Source: Pleodorina starrii (lineage: Eukaryota > Chlorophyta > Chlorophyceae > Chlamydomonadales > Volvocaceae). Taken from it: 64,000 nucleotides of DNA. This document shows positions 13,501 to 24,362 of the stretch, piece after piece. The notes beneath the pieces are model-generated. The model worked only from the letters and a program-made list of their open reading frames with translations, searched no databases and was not told the DNA's origin. The number at the start of each line of letters is the position of its first letter. Position 1 is the stretch's first letter. The translations under genes were made by a program, and so were the position numbers. The DNA is taken from assembly GCA_030267565.1 (NCBI GenBank), contig BRXU01000027.1, positions 295,001-359,000 on the forward strand. Direction: 5' to 3'.

Positions 13501-16411
13501 CACCCCCAGCAGAGCCAGAGAGCTGCGAGTGCCCACCGGGTCCCACCTGACAACAAAAAACACACACAACACCACACAACACCACACACCACCACCACAC
13601 ACAGCAACAGCGGCACCACGACAGCCAACACCACCAGGGCAGAGGCAGCGGCAAGGGGGCGGAGGCACCGTCAGCGGACTTTGACATGATCCAGCAGTAG
13701 CAGGTGACAGCGGGAGCGGCGAGAGCAGCAATGGAAGAGGCAGTAGCCGAAATTGGCGGCACAAAAAGCTGGAGGCGCTCCTCCTCTCCTCTCCTCTCCT
13801 CTCCTCTCCACCTCGACGGTGCCCTGGCCCCCAGTCAGCAGTTGCCCTGGACCGTGGAGCCCCACATCCGCATCTCCTCCCCATCCCCTCATCCCAAAAC
13901 ACGCCCCTCCAGAAGCCCTCTTCCACAACCTCTTTTGAAGCCCCCACTCCAAACCCCCCACTCCGGGCCTCTCCAATCCCCTCGAAACACACACACGCAC
14001 ACGCACACACATACACACACACCCGAGCCCTCCCCCGCTTCCCCCGCTCCCCCTCCCCACCTGGACAGTCCCATCACAGCCACCAGAATAAAGATAGCCA
14101 CCGAGATCACAATCAGGTAGAGGTCGTTGGTGACGCTCCGCCCGATCTCGTTACTGACGCTGTTGCCGGCGATATAGGCGAGCGCTGTGTAGTTGGTGCC
14201 GCCCGGCGCCGCCCAGGCCTTGAGCTCGTCCAGAAAGGCGTCGTACCACTTGGTCTCCACGTCACCCAGCCCGCCGCGCAGGTTGTAGTCCAAGGCGATG
14301 AGCTGGGCGGAGGACATGAAGAAGGGCGGCTGGCCGGGCTGGGGGCTGGGCAGCGGGCTGAGCACGATACCGCCGAAGAGGGACAGCGTCGAGATGGAGC
14401 TGCGGGGGGTGGGGTTAAGGGAGGGAGGGAGGGAGGGAGGGGGCGGAGGGGGGGAGGGGGAGGGAGGGGCGGGGGGGGCGGGTGAGTGTGCGGGTGAGTG
14501 TGCGTGTGAGTGGGCTGCAACAGGAGAAAAGCTGTAACCGGAGAACGACAAACTCCGGAGGAGGAAGACCAGGATACCGCACACACATACACACACATAC
14601 ACACACACCAGACACTGCAAAATGGCCGTTCGCCACAAATGGCCCACTGCAATCTCCTTTCCCCGATAAAGATAAGAGATACCGACCAGCTCCTGAGTCC
14701 TGCGTCCCGCGTCCCGCCAACCGCCCTGCCTATCAGGTCCCCAACCCCTGCAGCCCACCACCGCCCCCACCGCCCCCACCGCCCCCACCGCCCCCTCCGA
14801 GGCGATACCGTTTTCCACACACACACACCCTGCCCCCCCTCTGCCCCCCCCAGCTCACGAGCCATCCGGGAAGCGAGCCTTGTTGACGTCCTGGATCAGT
14901 GCGCCGCGGTTGCCGACCGTTGGGTCGGTTGCCGAGCCGTTGACATCCGCGAGGTAGTTGGTGAAGTTCATGCTCCACAGATTGAGCGGCCTGCAGGGGG
15001 GCAGCGGGCAGGAGGGCAGTGGGGTCGAGGGTTGCCGCCGCGTCCGGGAGGGCGCGGACCTTCAGCGAGTGCCGGGGTGCGGGTTGCGGCCCCGCCGCAC
15101 ACAACTCCACAACTCGCTGCTCGCATACCCGGCGCCTACCCACTCCCACACCGCCCAGCCCGGCTCGCAGCATACAACCCAAAACCCACAACCCACAAAC
15201 CCGGCCGCGGCAGCAGCAGCAGTCGCCAAAGTCGCTGGCAGGGGCCCGGCAACCCCAGTTGGTGTCGGTGGCACAGCTGCTGTCACCCAGCGCAAGGCGC
15301 CTCGCCTTGTTGTGCGTGCGTGCTAGTTGCGCTGACTACGGTGCCTAGGAGCGACAACGACGACGACGACGACGCGGCGGCGGCTCACCCGCTGTACTTG
15401 CAGTTGCCGTCAAAGTCCGTCTCGCACACGTCCTGCCACGTGTAGGTACGGCCGCCGGACGAGACGTTGATCGCCCGTACGGCAGCGTCCACCTGGAACA
15501 GCTCCCAAAACACCTGTCGTGCACACGTACGGTATACGGAAGGGGGGCGGGCGTTGCGCAGCAACGAGGACGATGTACGGCGGTGGAGGCGGCAACGAGA
15601 GCTGCTGCCCAGCTGCCGCGAGCCGCAGGAGACAGCGGGCACGTGTCGCGGCCCTCTCAGGGGCAACGCGATCTGGGTCGCCTCGAGGAGGTAACAGAGC
15701 GACGGTGTGTGTGTGTGGTTGTGGTGTGTGGTGTGTGTATGTGTGTGTCTGGGGAATAGCGTACCGGCAGTTGCAGCGCGTTCTTGCTGTAGGCCGCTTG
15801 GCGGTTGGGCAGAAGGGAGCCGAGGACCTGCGGAGGAGGAAGGCCGCGAGGAGGGCGGGCGAGGGTGGTGTCATGGTTGGTTGGAGGAAGCCCACGGCAG
15901 GTTTGCGGTGAGGGGCAGTTGGGTCTGTGAGTGATGTGGGCGCCATGAATCGGCTGCCTCAACGGGCAACATCGAAGTGTGGGCCGGCCGCACGCGGGCA
16001 TCCGCTGTACCTGTGAGCCTCCGCCGCCGCTTGCATAGTTGCCTGTTACCCAGTTCCTGTCCTTCATGGCTTGGGAGTGTTGGGGAACCCTGTACGAAGA
16101 TGTTGCGACATTACTCTTCCATGGTGGGAAAGGAATAACAGGCTGTTTCGGACAAACTGTTCCGGAACGCACCATAGCTTGTCTGTCGCATTCTCGATCG
16201 AGAAACGAGCCCAACCAGCAGCGGCTGCTGCCGCAGCCAGGATGCTGAGCACGACGAGCAAAACGGGCCGACGGGCGACGAGCGCTCCTATTGCGCCCGT
16301 CGACCAATTCAGCCTTCTCTGCACACCCGAAATTGCCCGATCGTAGCCCGTGGTGCACCGTGATGCACACGCGGTACAGCTATTGCCTGAGGCTGAGCCA
16401 TCCTCGGCCAT
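7537..16411 (-). CDS. Patched/RND-type multi-pass membrane protein with sterol-sensing-like domain
   Basis: Predicted 1,122-residue protein from 17 exons: 16411-16173, 16089-16011, 15827-15765, 15513-15389, 14990-14859, 14399-14061, 13546-13423, 13182-12883, 12506-12204, 11883-11512, 11006-10837, 10507-10348, 10071-9822, 9605-9457, 8994-8941, 8345-8174, 7874-7537. All splice phases agree. Order: a first membrane helix at about residues 48-70; an extracytosolic loop with KLWVPQHS, NLWSMNFTNYL and several N-x-S/T sites; membrane segments around residues 300-490; a cytosolic low-complexity loop after DCCCCV; a repeat of the same fold starting LMKALFARYYAPLLTRWW; and a C-terminal helical bundle. 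GLSID (Asp ~379) and GLSVD (Asp ~968) match the paired GxxxD of RND/Patched proteins, used for ion-coupled transport. Patched/NPC1 relatives move sterols or lipids; the substrate here is unknown. A poly-Ser run (13060-13095) lies in exon 8. The start has a good context (GAAATGGCC). Confidence 0.88.
8449..8660. repeat. (TGTGG)n pentanucleotide array in an intron
   Basis: About 42 uninterrupted copies of TGTGG lie within the Patched-like intron 8940-8346. A 5-bp unit without stop codons leaves all frames on the plus strand open, giving false CGVVW-repeat ORFs. Confidence 0.95.
9640..9714. repeat. 25-bp G-rich minisatellite, three copies
   Basis: Three tandem copies of a 25-bp unit beginning TTGGCGTGGGG start at 9640, 9665 and 9690, in the Patched-like intron 9821-9606. 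The G runs make it a possible G-quadruplex former on the plus strand, which is the non-coding strand of this minus-strand gene. Confidence 0.85.
10144..10170 (-). repeat. copy of recurrent intronic motif
   Basis: On the minus strand this reads CCCCTTCGCTGCGGCATCT followed by a T/C-rich tract. It is sense-oriented in Patched-like intron 10347-10072. A weaker second copy (CACCTCCGCTGCGGCCAT on the minus strand) lies at about 10202-10222. Confidence 0.5.
12524..12568 (-). repeat. copy of recurrent intronic motif, near 3' splice site
   Basis: On the minus strand it runs CTAACGCCGTCGCC, then CGTCCCTCCGCTGCGGTATC, then TTCTTTCTTACC. It ends 17 nt before the acceptor that opens exon 9 of the Patched-like gene (12506). 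It closely matches the copy at 57999-58045 in the unrelated TPLATE gene. Confidence 0.6.
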
Positions 16412-17074
16412 TTCAAGTTCTTGCTCAGAACTTCTGTATTATCAGAAGCTTAATGTGTAACAGACATGAACATGAATGGGGGATCCAGTGTTTTGTTATG
16501 TATCTGGACCTCCCTGACGCGGTTAGACCGGCTGCGTAATGTCGTGCAATTATTAGGGCGTTAGGAAGCTACACCGGCCAGTGACTAATCCGTCTTCTAC
16601 CGAATGCGAAGGCCGCCACCCTGCACTCAATTCTGGTTATTGCAGTGATATATAATCGTGTGGTAACGTTTTCCCTTGCCTTCATCCTCATCGGACGAGC
16701 ATCCCGTATTCCTGTTTCTTGCCGGTTAGGTCCCGAGCTCCCGACACCTCGCAATCCTGCACTCCCAATTCTGTGGACCTAAATGGAAGTTGTGCTGCTC
16801 AAACGATAAGACTACAAGGCCCTACCAAAAGCGCACACAGCTGGCTGTCGTTGGAGCCGTTGGGCATTTACTGTCTGCGGCACCAACAGAATAGTAGTAG
16901 CAGGTGTCAAAATCACATCAATCTTTTATCATTTCAGCTTTATGTAAGACGATGCCGAAACTTTTCTGACTTCTAAACCGGCTCAGCTGAGGGCTTGAGT
17001 CAAAGTCGTGTGTAGACATTTTTATGTAGTTAAGACGTACAATAGCTCAGGTATATTTGCGCGTAACCGTTCAA
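16412..17074. promoter_or_regulatory. shared intergenic region of a head-to-head gene pair
   Basis: These 663 bp separate the Patched-like start codon (minus strand) from the RRP4 start codon (plus strand). The region is clearly more AT-rich than the flanking genes and has no credible ORF. A palindromic TATATA at about 16648-16655 could act as a TATA element on either strand, and GTATATTT lies at 17051-17058, just before the RRP4 ATG. Transcription start sites cannot be placed from sequence alone. Confidence 0.45.
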
Positions 17075-18046
17075 ATGTCGGCCGCCGGCGCCGTCCGAGT
17101 GCGCCAGCACCAGCCGGGGGCAGATATCGCGCTCATAGAGCGAGGGCTCGGTGTGCACGACGCTCCCACAAGCACCATCTTCGTCTGCGTGGGCGATGAG
17201 ATCAGCACGGAGGGCCAGGATGGCTTCCTGCGCGGCCATGGCACCCAGGTCGTCGACGGCAAGCTCGTGGCCACCGTCTGCGGTGTGGTGGAGCGCGTCA
17301 ACAAGCTCATCTACGTGAAAACCCTCAACAGCCGCTACAATGCGGAGCAGGGCGACGTGGTGGTGGGGCGCGTTGCCGACATTGCCGGCAAGGCATGGCG
17401 TGTCGACCTCAAGTCGCGCCAGGAGTCCAAGCTGCTCCTCTCCGCGGTGCACCTGCCGGGCGGCATCCAGCGCCGTCGCAACGCCGAGGACGAGCTCAAC
17501 ATGCGCGCTTTCTTCCGCGAGGGCGAGCTGATCAGCGCCGAGGTGCAGTCCGTGCACGCCGACGGCAGCGTGGCGCTGCACACGCGCAGCGCCAAGTACG
17601 GCAAGCTAACACACGGGCAGCTGGTCGAGGTGCCCCCCAACCTCATCAAGCGCCAGAAGCAGCACTTCCACACGCTCGAGGCGCTGGGCATTGAGCTCAT
17701 CATCGGCTGCAACGGCCTCGTGTGGGTGGCGCCGCTGAGGCCAGACCGCGCCGCTGCCGCGGCGGCCGCCGCCGCCGGCGGCGCCGGCGACGCCGCCGCG
17801 GACGCGGCGGCGGCGGCTCCGCCGCCGCCACCTACCAAGGGGCAGCTGGAGGTGGTGTGCCGAATGGCTAATGCCATCCGCGTGCTCACGCGGCTATACA
17901 TGCCGGTCTACCCGGCTTCCATCATGGCGACCTACGAGGCGGCCATGGACCGAGGGGTGGAGCTGCGAGACATGTTGGAACCGGACTTCCTGGAGGCGGT
18001 GGTCAAGCAGGAAGCGCAGCGGCGCAGCAGCGCCATGCAGGAGTAG
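17075..18046 (+). CDS. RRP4: Exosome complex RNA-binding subunit RRP4 (EXOSC2 family)
   Basis: Intronless gene for a 323-residue protein. RRP4 is one of three S1/KH cap subunits of the nine-subunit RNA exosome, which degrades and trims RNA 3'-to-5' in nucleus and cytoplasm. The sequence matches the family across its length: GDEIS and GFLRGHGT in the N-terminal domain, then the S1 domain (VERVNKLIYVKTLNSRYN, GDVVVGR, LLLSAVHLPGG), then DELNMRAFF, EGELISAEVQ and LHTRSAKYGKL, then the KH domain (RQKQHFH, GCNGLVWV) and the usual C-terminal helices. A ~35-residue Ala/Gly/Pro insertion, absent from most relatives, follows the KH motif (17741-17838). The first ATG is 17075 (MSAAGAV); a TTG lies in frame upstream but no ATG does. 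It is the only gene here without coding introns. No TGTAA signal was seen close downstream. Confidence 0.96.
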   Translation: MSAAGAVRVRQHQPGADIALIERGLGVHDAPTSTIFVCVGDEISTEGQDGFLRGHGTQVVDGKLVATVCGVVERVNKLIYVKTLNSRYNAEQGDVVVGRVADIAGKAWRVDLKSRQESKLLLSAVHLPGGIQRRRNAEDELNMRAFFREGELISAEVQSVHADGSVALHTRSAKYGKLTHGQLVEVPPNLIKRQKQHFHTLEALGIELIIGCNGLVWVAPLRPDRAAAAAAAAAGGAGDAAADAAAAAPPPPPTKGQLEVVCRMANAIRVLTRLYMPVYPASIMATYEAAMDRGVELRDMLEPDFLEAVVKQEAQRRSSAMQE

Positions 18047-19783
18047 CAGCAGGGAGGCGGCAGGGAGGCGGCAGGGAGGCGTAAGGGGCAGAGTGGGGGA
18101 GCAGTGGGGGTTAGCAGCAGCAGCAGCAGCATGCAGGGGCGCTGATCGCTGGGGTGGTGGGGATAGGGTCGCGTGCCGGCTCCCCTTCTCGCACCGTGGA
18201 GGGCGAGTGTGCTCTGGGAGGGAAAGGATCAGTGGACAAGGTTACAGGGTTTGAGAATTCCTGCACCAGGGGCGTCGGCGTCGGTTAAGACGAGTAAAAG
18301 AGGGCACATGGGCATGCGCATGGGTGTGCGCATATCGCGCGCATCGTTGAGGGCCCTCCCCCGGGAAGAACGGAGCGGAGCGGAGCGAAGCGGGGGCCGG
18401 CGCCCGGGGGGATCGCCGCCGATGTCTCTGTGGCAGGTGTGGACGACGGTTGATGACGTGAACCCACATCAGGTACCCTCAACGTGATGTGGGTTGCCCG
18501 TAGGGCTGAGCAGCTCCGTCGCGTTGGGGACGTGCGTGAGGCGGTCGGGGTGGTGTGGACGCGCCTGCCGGTCGCTCGGGCGGCGGCGGCGGAGCGGAGC
18601 GGTGCGAAGGAGGGCGCTTGGGAAAGGTGTGGATTGGGGGGCAGCGGGCAGGTGGCTAGGCTAGGGACGCAGGGCGGTGAACAGGCGGCTTGGACGCGGG
18701 CGACTTGAGCAGTCATGGGCGCAGGGGTGGGCCAGACGGGCACAAGAACCTGGAACGGGGGCGAGGAGGGCTCGGGACGGTGCCAGCCTTTGTCCCTAGG
18801 GCTGTCCCATCGGTGGCTGGCCGGAACGCTGATCTGCTGCCTGGCCCTGACTGGTCTCTGACCTTGCTCCATGTGCTGGGGATTGGAAAATTTGCCTCCC
18901 AACATCGGGCCCTTGACGAGCAAGGCAGGATAGGGGCAAAGCTGGGTACCGTGGGTACGCTGTCCGCGCGGGTGCTTCTGTGAATGCTCGGTTCATCCAG
19001 CCGTTTCATTCGCGGTGTGGTGTTGTGGTGGGCATGTCCCCGTTTCTTTCTTTCCCGGACGGACGTGCGGACGGCGGGACGGGTTTCACGGCCCCTTGCC
19101 GGTTTGCTGTCTCCTTTCGGAGCGCATTCCACGTTCCCAGCCACCATGCATGTGCGGTTGCAGCCGGACGCATGCGGTACGTTGACACGGGCAGGGTGGA
19201 CGCGGCGGAAAACGGAGACGGGCGTGCCGATCCGCGATGCGGCCATGTGCGTGTCGTCTTGAGGGCGCGGTAGGAAGTACGCTCTTGTCCTTGACCTGCG
19301 GTACGGTACACGCGTCGCTCGTACACATGCGTGTGTGTGTGCCCCCCCCCCAAGAAACCTCCATTGCACCGCCAATGCGCAGACTGTTCTGTTCATTTTG
19401 ACGATTCGGGCGCGCCGATAGGAAGCGGTGGCACCCTAGCCATCCACCCCTCACAGCCGCGTTGCGCGGCGCTGTACAGCGCACAGCAGGAGTGCTTGCC
19501 CTTCGGGCGCGCCCATGACATAATGCTACCATTTGCTAGCAATCACCGTTTTGTGCACACAGCCGCTCATCCTCCTCCAGCGCCGTAGAACGGTCCGCTC
19601 GTCCTCAACAGGACACCCATACCGTACTTTTCAGCAGTTCGCACTGCCTCGCCAAGCGGAGAGAAGGCTGGGGCGCCGTTGCCTCCACGCTGAACTCGTG
19701 ATAATGGTATTGGTATTGGTATTGGCCATGCTCCGCTCCGCTCGCTCCGCAAGCTGGCGCCCTGCGGACCGCCCCGCGCCCCG
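18047..19783. other. intergenic region between convergent genes
   Basis: This should hold the 3' UTRs of RRP4 (plus) and the CUE-domain gene (minus). No convincing exon is present. A minus-strand TGTAA at 18242-18246 could serve the CUE-domain gene, but it is 1.5 kb away. The region includes a CAGCAG run at 18115-18130 and GGAGC repeats at about 18372-18390. Confidence 0.5.
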
Positions 19784-21549
19784 TTACATGAAGCCCTTGC
19801 CGCGCTTCCCTTTGGTGTACACCTTGCCTCGGCTGCCCCCATCCCACTCCTCCCCCGTCTTCTCGACAATGAACTTCTCGCCCTTGGTGCTCACGACGCG
19901 GCCGTCCAGATAGCGAACCTGCGACGACAACACGACATGCATCAAAGGAAAAGCCGGTCGGGACTTGACCGAACAACTCGCCGGCCGTCAAGAGAGAGAG
20001 AGAGAGGCAGAGAGAGAGACACACACACACAGAGAGAGAGAGGCTGGATGGCTACCGCATGTCGGCTGCCGGCGTACCTTGGGTTTCTGCGCCTGCTGCT
20101 GCTTGTCGGTCCACACCTCGAGCGACGGACCGCTCTTGGCGGCCTTCTTGGGGTCCTTGGGCTCCGCCACCGGCCGCAGGTCAAACTTCTGCAGGATGTG
20201 CTGCTTGTTGCGCTCCTGCGCGCAGCGCGAGACAGTCACGCGAGTTTGCGAGGCGCAGCCGGGGACTGCCGCCGCCGCCGCCGCGGCAGCTGGCATGCCC
20301 CAGGCCGCGCATGGGGGCGGGAAGCGCACGCCACACTCGGGCGAGTGCGACTGTGTGGGCCATTCGCCGCGATCCCCGCTGGCTCGCCTGCCGGCGGTCA
20401 TCGCTCAATCCCCCTCTCTCCACACCCACCCACCCACCCCCACCCCCACCCACACACCTTGAGCAGGCGAGCTGCCTCCTCCTCCTGCAGCTCCCGCTGT
20501 CGCTGCGCCTCCCACTCCGCTTTGGCGCTCTGCAGCTCCGGCCGCTCCGAATCCAGCAGCCAGGAGGCCAGCGCCTGCGGAACGAGCCGTGGCAGCGCTT
20601 TTGGTTGCTGGGCCCGGCTGGACCCGGCTGGGCCCGGGGGTATCATGCGGACGGCAGCACCTGCTGGAACGGATACGGTGGATCATGGGCGAGTCGCAAG
20701 GCGACTAGGCAACTAGGGTACGTGACTCCTATGGCGCCACGTGTTTCAAGGGCGCCACGCACCTCGGCGTTTCCTTGGAACTTGCGCTCAAGCGCATACA
20801 GCAGGAAGTCCTCCGAGACAGCGCCCAGGCACAGGGCCTCAAGCTCCCCTAGTACTGCAGGTGCGCACCGGCGGCACGGCGGGGGTTGCGCGGGCGGTAC
20901 GTTCTCGCTGCTGGGGCCGTCGTTCCGGCAGCTCCGACCCCCTCGCGAGGAAAGCGCCGCTGCTGCTTGAAGCTGGACCGCCAGTGCGCCTGCATCTTCG
21001 GCCGGTTGAGGCTCCGCCGCTGGGGTGGCTTTTGGTGTGCAGCGTTCCTGGGCAAGAAATCCGCCGGTTTATCGCCGAATTTCCCAGCGGCAAGGTGCCT
21101 GCGAACCAGCGGCGCACCCACCTCCTGAACCATCGTCGCCAGCCGCAGCTGGCGCTCCTCTTCCGGGTGTGCTTCATAGCGCTCACCGCACGAGCCCGCA
21201 AGCAGAGCATCGAGGTGAGCCAAGCTCTCTGCAGTCCAGACGGTTACAATAATTACAAGGAGCCACAGCTTGCGAAACTCAACCACCAACCACTTCCGTG
21301 CGCAACCCAGGCTGTTCATCGGTTCCAAAAACAGGAGCGTGGCATCACACCACAATCCACAGACGAGCAGCTGCAGGTACGTCAAGATTACAGGTGCAGG
21401 CCCGTGGCGTACATACCGTGAAACTCTTCGTCACCCTCTTCCTCAATTATACTTTGTATCACGCCGATGGCATACTCCAAAACTGCTTCGTCGATGCCAT
21501 CTGGGCAGCCCAGCTGCGCGAGGAAGTTCAGCAGCAAGTTCCGCGCCAT
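19784..21549 (-). CDS. CUE domain-containing protein 2-like (CUEDC2 family)
   Basis: Predicted 241-residue protein from six in-phase exons: 21549-21417, 21228-21118, 20854-20763, 20574-20458, 20215-20078 and 19918-19784. The N-terminus (MARNLLLNFLAQLGCPDGID, then VLEYAIGVI and IIEEEGDEEF) looks like the acidic helical start of CUEDC2. The middle has a long charged, probably coiled-coil helix (ERPELQSAKAEWEAQRQREL). The last exon (VRYLDGRVVSTKGEKFIVEK, then WDGGSRGKVYTKGKRGKGF) resembles the conserved C-terminal tail of CUEDC2, recalled from general knowledge. CUE domains usually bind ubiquitin; animal CUEDC2 acts in protein turnover and signalling, while the algal role is unknown. The TGTAA formed by ATG-TAA at the stop codon is probably coincidental. 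An (AG)n/(AC)n microsatellite (about 19988-20042) lies in the last intron. Confidence 0.6.
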
Positions 21550-23146
21550 CCGAACCCCGCGATTTGCTGTCCGCCAGGTTGCGGCTGGGACTTTTCAGTG
21601 ACTATAAGTATAATGACTCAAGTAAGCGGTTTTCAGTGGAATGATAGCATCCATAAGGGTACAGGAAAAGCTGTTCCGAGGGCTCTTTTATGTGCAATTC
21701 TACGCTTTGACTATCTAATTGTATGTTTGGACCAATATAGTCATAAGGGGATATATCCTAATGCCCAGAGAAAGCGTCTGTGAAGATACATGTGAATTTT
21801 TACCCTCGAAATCCAGTCAATCGCGCTCCGGGATCACGTTTCAACCGTTGAAAAGCGGTTGGCTGCCGAGAGCCTGTGCTGTAGGCTGCATTTCCGTGGA
21901 TAGTAGGCGTTCGCTAACAGAGTTCAGGCCTTCTGGGTTCCGCGGCTCCGAATCCAGATCCAGTGTTCCCGGACGGTCAGCAAGTGACCCAGGCGGGGAT
22001 GTGCTGCGACCGCAGTGCCGGCGCAATGGCACCTCTACCCCGCAAGTTCGCTCGGCACGCGGCTTACGCGTCCGCCGCGCGAACCGAGACACTTCTAGAC
22101 GGAATCGCGTCAGCGCCGTCAGATGCCTTCGAGGCATACCGGTATACACTCGCAAATGATCTAACCGCTGATTATGCGGCTCGGGGGCGTAAGCGACACC
22201 CAAGCACATCAGATAACGCCTGATAACGCCACGCCGCCACGCCGGGCCTCTCCCGACCCCTTTCTCCATCTGAAAATTTACGAAACTCCCAATACCTCAC
22301 CTATCTCTACACTCATACTTCGCTCGGAGGTATTGAAGCTTGTCCACGTCGGAGCGAAGAAGGCCCCGGGACGTGGAGTGGGCGAGGCCGCGCAGATTCA
22401 GCGACCAAGTGGCATGCGCCAGGTAATTAAGGTAACAGGCCCCTTTGTAACGGCCTGCAACGAAACGCCGCGCGTCGCTACGGAGCCAGCTCACAGCGAG
22501 ATGCTGATACGCAAAAGGGAGACAAACGACTTGAATTAGGGGTAAAAGTGTTGGCGCCCTGCCCAGTAATGCTCCCTTACGCTCCTAGACGGTTACATTG
22601 ACCGCTATCGCGCAATAAGCATTGTTCAGTAACAACCCACGTACTAACTAGTACCTACACGAGGTGGAGGCGACGGAGGCAGTGGGGGCGGCGGGCGAGG
22701 GTGAGAACACGACTGGGGGCTGTGGCCTTCAACTCCGAGGCTTGCAGGTGGTAGCCGGGGTGTGCAATCGGAGGAGCAATGGAATCGTGGAGGCTGCTGT
22801 AGCGTTGTGAGCGGGTGAATTAGGGCATGGGCGAAATGCCAACAGCGAGTTGAAGTGCTCGCATGTGGCGGCACGGCAAGGCTTGCGCCGCATGAATTAA
22901 AAATAGCGGCAGGTACGATACGTGTAAGAAAGTTGCTTTGGTTCATTCAGTGCGCCGCAAACGGGCAAACGGGAACTTCCACGTCGTCGCACGTCGGTTG
23001 ACGGTTAGGTACCTGGACGGAAATCGCACGACGCACGACGTAACTTTTAAGGAAGTGCACGAAGTTAAAGGAGCCAACAGGGCACGTTCGCCGAATTTGA
23101 TGAATAGTTGGTCCTCGCGCTTGCATATATACTTGCAACCAGGAAA
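21550..23146. other. intergenic region between divergent genes
   Basis: About 1.6 kb separates the CUE-domain gene (minus) from the F-box gene (plus). Composition is relatively AT-rich and no credible coding exon was found. CATATATA at 23124-23131 lies just before the F-box ATG at 23147. If it is a TATA box, the next ATG at 23156 might be the real start. Confidence 0.45.
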
Positions 23147-24282
23147 ATGGCAGGCATGTCCTTCGCACTGTTACAGCAGCAACTCGATCGTGCCGTCAGC
23201 GGTGCGAGTGGCTATGTGCTCAGCCTTGTCGACAAGCTAAAGGCTAATGCTGATGCGGCACCTGCGTCGGAGCCTGACCCGGGCTGCGATGCGAAAGACG
23301 CCGCGGACAACGGCTGCGCAGCCCTTCCGGCTGAGTTGCTCCAGCACATCTTCAACTTCTTGGACATTGACACTCTAGTTATTACGATACCTCTTGTTTG
23401 CAAGCCATGGAAAGCGGAGGTCGAGCGCTACGGCATGGAGACGCGGGCGTCCCGTAAACTCTTGGTGAGAGCACATACCGACGTCGCCTTTCCAATGTGA
23501 GGGCCTTTGGTATATATCCAGCTGTCCTTGATAATCCTGTTCATATGGCACTCCCGACCGGTTGCCGCGTCCCGACGACCCCCTTCTTCGCTGTTCTTGC
23601 CCCTCATTCTTTTTACTATAGGACCAGCGCACGGACCTGGCTGCCCTGGGGTCCCCCGTCAGCGCCACGCACCTGTACCTGGCGCTGCGCGGCCGCAACT
23701 TCCTCCGAAACCCGGTGCGTGCGGATTTACCCGCAAGGTTCCATGCACACCTCAGTTAGCACGGCAACGGTGCGGCGCCCCGGGTCGCCGTTGCTGCCAT
23801 CGTGGCTTCCAAACTGTCCTCCAGAAGAGTGGAGCCGGGTGTGTCCGACAGACGTGGGCGGAATCGCAGCTCCACCCCCCCCTCACCCCGGGCTCCGGCC
23901 TATACGTGGATAACCCTCACCCCGGGTGCGCCGTTTCCGCGCTGCACCTCCAATACGGTATCCCCACCACGGCCCCTGCGATAGCCACACGATTACACAC
24001 ACACACACACACGCATCGCCGGGGGAGGGCAGGGCACATCTCACGTCTCACACTCCCCGTTGCCGCTTGCGTTGCGGCTCGCATCCCTCACCGCTGTCTT
24101 TGCTGTCGTGATGAAGTTGGTGGGGTGCTGGGGTTGTATACGGTACCGGTATGCGCGCGCAGGCCTTCCGCCGCGAGTGCAACACGCAGCTTCTGGAGTT
24201 GGGCCGCCAGACCTGGAACCGCTGGAAGCGCGACGCCTGGGTGAGAGCGGCAGCTTGTTGCGTGTGTGTGCTGGTGGGTTGT

Positions 24283-24362
<80 letters not shown>

